Shown piece after piece: positions 59,176-64,000 of a DNA stretch of 64,000 bases (position 1 is the first letter of the stretch; each line of letters starts with the position of its first letter). The position numbers were made by a program, and so were the translations under genes. The notes beneath the pieces are model-generated. The model saw only the letters and a list, made by a program, of their open reading frames with translations. It was not told where the DNA came from and did not search any database. The DNA is taken from positions 73,152-137,151 of the forward strand of contig JAMPFE010000005.1 of the NCBI GenBank assembly GCA_023664705.1, in the 5' to 3' direction. This DNA is from Lachnospiraceae bacterium (GTDB lineage: Bacteria; Bacillota; Clostridia; Oscillospirales; Ruminococcaceae).

Positions 59176-59808
59176 TTATCTGACGACCGTCAAAACACCC
59201 TTATCCATCTCGCAAACCGTATCGCACAGCACGTCGATATCCTCAGCGGAGTGCGAGGCGATCAAAATCGTCTTGCCTTGCGCTTTCAGGTCGAGGAGAT
59301 ACTGCCGCATATCCTTAACGCCGTCCTTGTCGAGACCGTTCATCGGCTCGTCGAGGACGAGCAGCGCGGGGTTCTCCATAATTGCCTGTGCAAGTCCCAG
59401 CCGCTGGCGCATACCCAAAGAATACTTGCGGACGTGACGTTTAAGTGACGGGTCTAAATCCACCTTTTCCATCGTTTTGCGGATATCGTCCTTGGATATT
59501 TTCCCGCGCAAATCGGCAAGCAATTTGAGGTTTTTGAACCCCGAATAATACGGGATAAATCCCGGCGTTTCAATAATTATCCCGACGCTTTCGGGAAAAT
59601 CAACGTCCCTGCCTATGCGCTTTCCGTCGACGGAAATTTCGCCGTTCGTCGGCTTAACAAAGCCGCAGATACATTTCATCAGCATGGTTTTTCCGCTGCC
59701 GTTTCTGCCGATAAGACCGTGTATTTTCCCGCGCTCAAAGTCTGCGGAAACGTTCTTCAAAATCTCGTGTCCGCGCAGCGTGAGGTTCAATTCTTTGATG
59801 TCTATCAT
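59176..59808 (-). CDS. ABC transporter ATP-binding protein
   Basis: A 210-residue ATPase: Walker A GLIGRNGSGKTMLM (about 32-45), signature KYSLGMRQRLGLAQA, Walker B ALLVLDEPMNGLD and ASHSAEDID with the switch His. The short length and the signature SLGMRQR are typical of ATPases serving ABC-2 exporters for lantibiotics, bacitracin and similar peptides. The two permease genes upstream overlap each other and this gene, so the three make one transporter; the lipoprotein gene upstream belongs to the same unit. Confidence 0.93.
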   Translation of the reverse strand: MIDIKELNLTLRGHEILKNVSADFERGKIHGLIGRNGSGKTMLMKCICGFVKPTNGEISVDGKRIGRDVDFPESVGIIIETPGFIPYYSGFKNLKLLADLRGKISKDDIRKTMEKVDLDPSLKRHVRKYSLGMRQRLGLAQAIMENPALLVLDEPMNGLDKDGVKDMRQYLLDLKAQGKTILIASHSAEDIDVLCDTVCEMDKGVLTVVR

Positions 59809-60656
59809 TGCTCCGCCTCCGTTGTTATATCGATTTTCTTTACGGCTGCAATATTTGCGCCGACGCCCAAAGTTATCAATACCGCGAAATAAATATACGA
59901 GAAATACATCGGCGTTACGGTCTCGCTCAGAGCCGCGTCATAGTGCAGCCACGTTATCGTGTTCGCCATCGGAAACGCCCACATAACGTCCGCCTTCGGC
60001 GCGCAGGTAAGCACTCCCGCCGCTATTACCGCAAATGCCGAAGCTATCCCCGCTGCCCTCATTCCGCGAATTCTGAAAAATATTATGATGAGCGACAATA
60101 AGAATAAATACAGAATAAGCAGTAAGACCGTGTTTATCAGCGCGTAGGTAAGGCTCATCTGATTAAACAGATTTGACGGCAGATATTGCGACATAAGCGT
60201 GCCGCGCTCGTCGGGAAACATCGAGGCATACTTTGTAACGGTATCGCTCCACTCGGCTCCCCAAAAGCCTTTCGGCGACGTCATAAGACAGCATGCCGCC
60301 AGCGTTCCGACCACATAAATAACGTCGCAGATAAATACCGCGATAAGCTTTCCGAGCAGCCACGGTATCCTGCCCATACGATAGATCGAATACAGAGTAT
60401 GAGCGCCCGTGTCGGGAAAGTCGGATATCAGTATAAGAAATACCGACGGCAGAAACATCAAAAGCATACCCGAGCTGCCGACCGCGATAAACGACTCCGC
60501 GGCGTTAACGGGGTATCCCGTTTTGTCGGCGCGTAAAAACAATTCGTTTATCACAAGACTGTAAATAAAAATCAGCAGCATACCCGCGGTCAGAATTCTG
60601 GGATTTATGAAAACGCGCCGCACCTCGGCTGCCGCGGAGATAAATTTACACTTCAT
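59805..60656 (-). CDS. ABC transporter permease (second subunit)
   Basis: A 283-residue membrane protein with about six helices (near 20-38, 60-80, 103-125, 165-190, 195-220 and 245-268) and a cytoplasmic N terminus (ISAAAEVRRVFINPR). The helices SSGMLLMFLPSVFLILISDF and TVLLLILYLFLLSLIIIFF are clear. The family cannot be named with certainty; it resembles ABC-2 permeases that occur in unequal pairs. It overlaps its ATPase by 4 bases and the other permease by 11. Confidence 0.8.
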   Translation of the reverse strand: MKCKFISAAAEVRRVFINPRILTAGMLLIFIYSLVINELFLRADKTGYPVNAAESFIAVGSSGMLLMFLPSVFLILISDFPDTGAHTLYSIYRMGRIPWLLGKLIAVFICDVIYVVGTLAACCLMTSPKGFWGAEWSDTVTKYASMFPDERGTLMSQYLPSNLFNQMSLTYALINTVLLLILYLFLLSLIIIFFRIRGMRAAGIASAFAVIAAGVLTCAPKADVMWAFPMANTITWLHYDAALSETVTPMYFSYIYFAVLITLGVGANIAAVKKIDITTEAEQ

Positions 60657-61539
60657 TTTTCAGCCTCCGAACGCGGATAACGCAGAAAATCAGCGCCGAA
60701 CCGACGACAAACAGTACGTTTAAAGCGACCGTCCCGAGCGGGTTTTCGGAGCTGTCCAGAAAACGGCTTGCGGAATCGGGGTGAACGGTATTCGCGAGCG
60801 TCAAAAGACTTGCATCGATATTCATCGGGTCTTCAACGGCTTTATAGGAGAGCGCGGTCGCCAGTTGGCACAGTCCGTATTTCAGAAAAAAAGGCGTACA
60901 AATCACCACATATTTGTTTTCACTGACCGCGGACAACAGCATTGCGGCAGACGAGCATACCGCTCCGTAAAAGAACGCCTCCGCAAGCCGCGCCGCGGCG
61001 CAAAGCGGCAATCCGCCCCACCGATATATTTCAAGCATAGCGCTCCACTGCCAAAATGTTATTTCGCGGAAAAAGTCCGCGCTCTCCGCGGGAAACTCCG
61101 ACAACGGCGGGAACATTATCGCCGCGAGTATGCCGAACAGTCCGTAACCGCATAACAGTACGAGACCTCCCGAAAGCAGAATGAACAAGCCGCCGCTTAT
61201 GCCGTACTTTACTCTGCCCGTTCGGTGGAGTGCGAACCGCCACATACCGCTTTTGCGTTCGTCAACGCAAATCCCGACAGCGGAAATTGAAACTATCACG
61301 GGCACAAACATCGTCAGCCAGCCGTTTAATCCCGCGGCGAACACGTTATAGGAGCAGAGCTGCGTGTCGGCAAGCATTGCGTTTCTCGAATACTCGATAA
61401 ACATTTCAATAACGGTTTTGGTGTCGCCTTGCGAAGTGCGATAAAGCTCCGAAAACATACATATTACCGCCGTTCCGACGACAGACAACCAAAACATCGG
61501 CGAACGGAACAGCTTTTTAAAACAAGTCACAAGGTACAT
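60646..61539 (-). CDS. ABC transporter permease (first subunit)
   Basis: A 297-residue membrane protein starting YLVTCFKKLFRSPMFWLSVV, with about six helices (near 16-35, 80-105, 118-150, 178-215, 225-245, 270-290). It is related in plan but not clearly in sequence to the second permease. Start at ATG 61539, with GGTGGG seven bases before and a TGATG junction with the lipoprotein stop; longer TTG/GTG starts are possible. Probable heterodimer with the next gene product. Confidence 0.8.
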   Translation of the reverse strand: MYLVTCFKKLFRSPMFWLSVVGTAVICMFSELYRTSQGDTKTVIEMFIEYSRNAMLADTQLCSYNVFAAGLNGWLTMFVPVIVSISAVGICVDERKSGMWRFALHRTGRVKYGISGGLFILLSGGLVLLCGYGLFGILAAIMFPPLSEFPAESADFFREITFWQWSAMLEIYRWGGLPLCAAARLAEAFFYGAVCSSAAMLLSAVSENKYVVICTPFFLKYGLCQLATALSYKAVEDPMNIDASLLTLANTVHPDSASRFLDSSENPLGTVALNVLFVVGSALIFCVIRVRRLKNEV

Positions 61540-62864
61540 CAGATATCCCACCAATCCGTTACATAGTACTCTGTATTTCCGTTGACCGCGTTGATATACA
61601 CAACATATTTAAGGTTGTCCGTAGCGTTGCGGCATCTGAATTTCCACACGGGGAATGCTTTCATAACGGAATCGTCATCTTCATTCACGGGATACATTCC
61701 GGTATAAATAAGCTCCGCTCTTGACAGCGACAGATCCATTCCCGCGCCGAATTTTTCGGACAGCGTCCGTACAGCGTCCTTAAACGAAATAACGCTGTCA
61801 TACGCTGCATCTTCGGTGACGGAGTATGCCGACGCCCCTCCGGTAAAAGAGTCGAATTTTCCGTTTTCCATCATAAAGGCATTGGGCGCAAGCAAATAAT
61901 AGTTATGCTCAAGCTTGTTTATACGGGTAGAAGCCGAACCGTCCTTCGGCAATTCTTGTGCGTCAAACAGTACGCCCTTATAGGACGGCGTTATTGTAAA
62001 GGAAAAGCCGTATTTCCCCTCGCCTATATCAAGCACCTTGATCTGATAAACGTCGGGCTCAAGCGCGCCGCCCCAGCTGTATTCGTTTTCTGACACTATT
62101 TTCTTTGCCGCTTCTGCCGCTTCCTTTACGGAAAGTTCGCTGTCAAGGATTTCAAACCTATCCTCCGAATTAAAATCGAGGTAATTTTTTACAACATTAA
62201 AATAATCGGTGCCAAAGGACAGCGCAACGACCTTTCGATCTTCATCCTTTGCGCGTTTGATCGTGCCGTCGTGATTTAACCCGTGTATTCCGTTCGCTAT
62301 GCCGGGCTTCACCGTAAGATACGCCTTATCCGTGTAAACATAGATGTCATAAAATTTGTATTCTCCGTTTTTCAGCTTGTCGATATGCTTTACAAGCAGC
62401 GTGTCGTCGGAGTTAAATTCGCCGATTTCTTCTTCACCAAAGACAGCGACATGATACAGCTTTTCCTTATCCTCCTGCGTATATATATCCCCAAATTCCC
62501 TGTCAAAGATCTTGTCGAAAAGCCCATAAGCCGCGTTAAAATCAATTGCCGACATTATGAGCGTGAGGTCGTACAGCACGTCGGCGTCCGGCACTTTCGC
62601 AACAAAATCCTCCGTGAGACGCAGGTTTTTATATTCGGCGGCTTTTACGGTATTTACCTGTTCTTCAAGCTCATTGCGCAGCTCCGGTATTTTTTGCAAA
62701 GGCATATCGGGCAAGGCGTCTGTCGAAGAGCTCTCGGGAATATCGGAGCTTATTGCGGCAGTGCTTCGCGAAGCGCCGTCATCGTTCAGCGAATTCCTTT
62801 TATCGCAGCCCGAAAACGTTAATAAAACCACTGTGCTGCAAATTATTGAAATTATTTTTTTCAT
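61539..62864 (-). CDS. Lipoprotein of the ABC cluster
   Basis: A 441-residue lipoprotein with signal and lipobox LTFSGC (Cys 20), then a Ser/Thr-rich linker and a soluble domain with a helical start (ELRNELEEQVNTVKAAEYKN) and alternating strands (YKFYDIYVYTDKAYLTVKPG, YGFSFTITPSYKGVLFD, NLKYVVYINAVNGNTEYYVT). The closing part resembles PepSY/YPEB-like folds, but I do not recognise the family. It is joined to the first permease (TGATG), so it is probably the extracellular or immunity partner of the transporter. The hairpin before it may limit transcription from upstream genes. Confidence 0.78.
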   Translation of the reverse strand: MKKIISIICSTVVLLTFSGCDKRNSLNDDGASRSTAAISSDIPESSSTDALPDMPLQKIPELRNELEEQVNTVKAAEYKNLRLTEDFVAKVPDADVLYDLTLIMSAIDFNAAYGLFDKIFDREFGDIYTQEDKEKLYHVAVFGEEEIGEFNSDDTLLVKHIDKLKNGEYKFYDIYVYTDKAYLTVKPGIANGIHGLNHDGTIKRAKDEDRKVVALSFGTDYFNVVKNYLDFNSEDRFEILDSELSVKEAAEAAKKIVSENEYSWGGALEPDVYQIKVLDIGEGKYGFSFTITPSYKGVLFDAQELPKDGSASTRINKLEHNYYLLAPNAFMMENGKFDSFTGGASAYSVTEDAAYDSVISFKDAVRTLSEKFGAGMDLSLSRAELIYTGMYPVNEDDDSVMKAFPVWKFRCRNATDNLKYVVYINAVNGNTEYYVTDWWDI

Positions 62865-62894
62865 AATATTCTCCTACATTCTAATGTCGAAATA

Positions 62895-62932
62895 TCTTGC
62901 CGGGCGAACAGCGAAATATTCGCCCGGCAAGA
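62895..62932 (-). terminator. Hairpin between secreted protein and lipoprotein genes
   Basis: A perfect 14-base stem (62895-62908 with 62919-62932) and 10-base loop. On the minus strand only ATATTTCG follows, so it may be a partial terminator letting some transcription pass into the ABC genes. Confidence 0.65.
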
Positions 62933-62959
62933 AAATACAACAAAAATAAATTTATGCGG

Positions 62960-63349
62960 TCACATATTATAGCCCGCAGTTCCGCCTGCTACACAGGTGG
63001 TCGAACCGCGCCCATAGAAATTGAAGTAAATATCATTTGAGGTGCTGATTGTTTTATAAATATTAGAATAACCTTTGGCGGTTATCATAAATTCGGATAT
63101 GCCTGTAGCTTTTACCAGCACAGAACGATTATTTGCACCGGAAATATTTGAACAATACGTTAGATAACCTCCGGAAAACAAATCCAACTCAACCTTATCC
63201 GACCCTTCGGGGCGACCGGGAAGCCGGTTTACATAATTTACGCTCCAACCTCCGGCGGAAACATATGCCGATGCTGAGGTCATAAGTACGCTCATAGTCA
63301 TAGTTGCCGCCAAAACTGCAGTTGAAATACGTCTAATGAAATTTTTCAT
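62960..63349 (-). CDS. Small secreted protein
   Basis: A 129-residue protein with a signal peptide (MKNFIRRISTAVLAATMTMS, cut likely after TSASA). The mature 100 residues are Gly/Ser/Asn-rich with beta character (SAGGWSVNYVNRLPGRPEGS, YLTYCSNISGANNRSVLVKA, IYFNFYGRGSTTC) and two cysteines that could pair. No family is recognised. Start at ATG 63349 with GGGAGG; a longer frame is rejected because the signal begins here. DNA is clearly more AT-rich than the core genes. Confidence 0.78.
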   Translation of the reverse strand: MKNFIRRISTAVLAATMTMSVLMTSASAYVSAGGWSVNYVNRLPGRPEGSDKVELDLFSGGYLTYCSNISGANNRSVLVKATGISEFMITAKGYSNIYKTISTSNDIYFNFYGRGSTTCVAGGTAGYNM

Positions 63350-63359
63350 ATTAATTTCC

Positions 63360-63378
63360 TCCCTGTTGTCCGCAGGGA
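63360..63378 (-). promoter_or_regulatory. Hairpin next to a ribosome binding site
   Basis: On the minus strand TCCCTG-CGGACAA-CAGGGA forms a six-base stem; its 3' arm overlaps the GGGAGG site of the small secreted protein gene, so the structure could hinder ribosome binding. No ligand or regulator is suggested by the sequence. Confidence 0.35.
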
Positions 63379-63520
63379 ATAAAACCCATTGTTCTTGTCC
63401 TACCGAATTTTCCCTTTCACCAATAAACACACCAATTTTTTGAAAATCTTTCACATTTTTGGATGAATTGGAGACTTGCATAAATTTCAAAGGAGATTTT
63501 CGGCACTTTCGCCAAATCGT

Positions 63521-63946
63521 CTAAACCGATTTTTCATCGCTGTAAACCGTGATAGTCTCGGTTTTGCCGTTTTTGTCCGTCAGCGTGAAAACCGTTTTCA
63601 AACGATACTTGCCGCTTGACAGACCCGTTTTTGTGTTGGACATCGCGAGAATATTCGTGTAGGTCGTCTTTACCCATTCCGCGCCATCATATGTACTCCA
63701 TATCCACAAAAATCCCTGCTTCTGGAGCGTTTGCTCGGCGACGATCTTTGTTACGTCCGACTTGCCTTTTGTCGTGCTTATACATGTCGCCTTTGTATCG
63801 CTTACGGAAAGCTCCGACATTGCATTACTTGCTTTTTCATAGTACGGCTGAACGATACTTGTCTGAACCGTCTGCGCGTTTGCCGTTGCGGAAAACGAAA
63901 AGCACAACAAAAGACACATTAAAATCGAGAACACCCTTTTCATCAT
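63521..63946 (-). CDS. Small secreted protein (DUF6147-like)
   Basis: A 141-residue protein with a signal peptide (MMKRVFSILMCLLLCFSFSA, cut likely after ANA). The mature part has IVQPYYEKASNAMSELSVSD, the TLQKQGFLWIWSTYDGAEWV segment and a closing YRLKTVFTLTDKNGKTETIT, resembling the DUF6147-type secreted proteins of gut Clostridia as I remember them. One cysteine only. Start ATG 63946 with AGGAGG five bases before; the ATG three bases later is equally possible. Followed by the other secreted gene on the same strand. Confidence 0.78.
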   Translation of the reverse strand: MMKRVFSILMCLLLCFSFSATANAQTVQTSIVQPYYEKASNAMSELSVSDTKATCISTTKGKSDVTKIVAEQTLQKQGFLWIWSTYDGAEWVKTTYTNILAMSNTKTGLSSGKYRLKTVFTLTDKNGKTETITVYSDEKSV

Positions 63947-64000
63947 TATCACCTCCTACTATAATATAATTGTCGGGTAAATCCATAACAAACCAGTCAT

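Overview
The window reads as a chromosomal segment of an endospore-forming Clostridia bacterium, most likely an Oscillospirales/Ruminococcaceae-type gut anaerobe. Reasons: AddAB instead of RecBCD, the Firmicutes order rdgB-yhbY-nadD-yqeK-rsfS, aroQ-(M24 peptidase)-efp, YqeG, folate-dependent TrmFO, sporulation genes (spoIIID, a YlmC/YmxH-family gene), strong AGGAGG-type ribosome sites, and GC-rich coding with AT-rich intergenic DNA. Taxon is inference; no rRNA gene is present. No tRNA, rRNA, CRISPR array or complete insertion sequence was seen. Almost all genes lie on the minus strand.

Layout. 1-0.9 kb: the end of an EAL-domain protein (plus) facing a MarR regulator. 14.2-1.2 kb (minus): one probable long operon from a consensus promoter: hisS, a truncated PfkB-like gene, a Cof-type HAD phosphatase, a putative nuclease-fold protein, addB, addA, a secreted beta-propeller protein and a LacX-type epimerase. 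14.5-16.4 kb (plus): a zinc-ribbon membrane protein with a duplicated Ala/Glu-rich segment, followed by a fold-back repeat element. 19.1-16.9 kb: an XRE-AbrB regulator with an ABC-2 exporter whose 3' end is tandemly duplicated. 19.1-25.3 kb: small metabolic and membrane genes, including an FMN riboswitch controlling ribU and a yicC-like gene. 25.5-28 kb: spoIIID (plus, with a sigma-E-like promoter), tsf-rpsB and a YlmC/YmxH gene. 28-36 kb: a tightly packed operon headed by hisC and metY, with an asymmetric ABC-F ATPase, a Ser-to-Cys S41 protein, an exonuclease and HAD and GNAT enzymes. 36.1-40.5 kb: aroQ, a catalytically degenerate M24 protein, efp, yqeG and neighbours. 40.6-43.5 kb: rpsU and the rdgB-yhbY-nadD-yqeK-rsfS operon. 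43.5-44.3 kb: SMI1/KNR4 and a small orphan protein flanked by a copy of the ftsY 3' end. 44.3-55.2 kb: ftsY, smc, radical SAM, rnc, plsX, trmFO, topA. 55.3-57.6 kb: TrmH-type methyltransferase and infC-rpmI-rplT with a leader. 57.7-63.9 kb: an accessory-looking end with a repeat-rich lipoprotein, a broken XRE gene, a two-permease ABC transporter with a lipoprotein, and two small secreted proteins.

Many vegetative promoters match TTGACA/TATAAT closely with a 17-base spacer. Recurring oddities are proteins that keep a fold and a conserved gene position but have lost catalytic residues (M24, PfkB, one ABC-F site, S41), and a set of short intergenic repeats that provide hairpins, terminators and in one case a ribosome binding site. 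The best candidates for something undescribed are the ABC/lipoprotein/secreted-protein cluster at 59-64 kb, the nuclease-fold gene locked to addAB, and the gene inserted behind a duplicated ftsY end.
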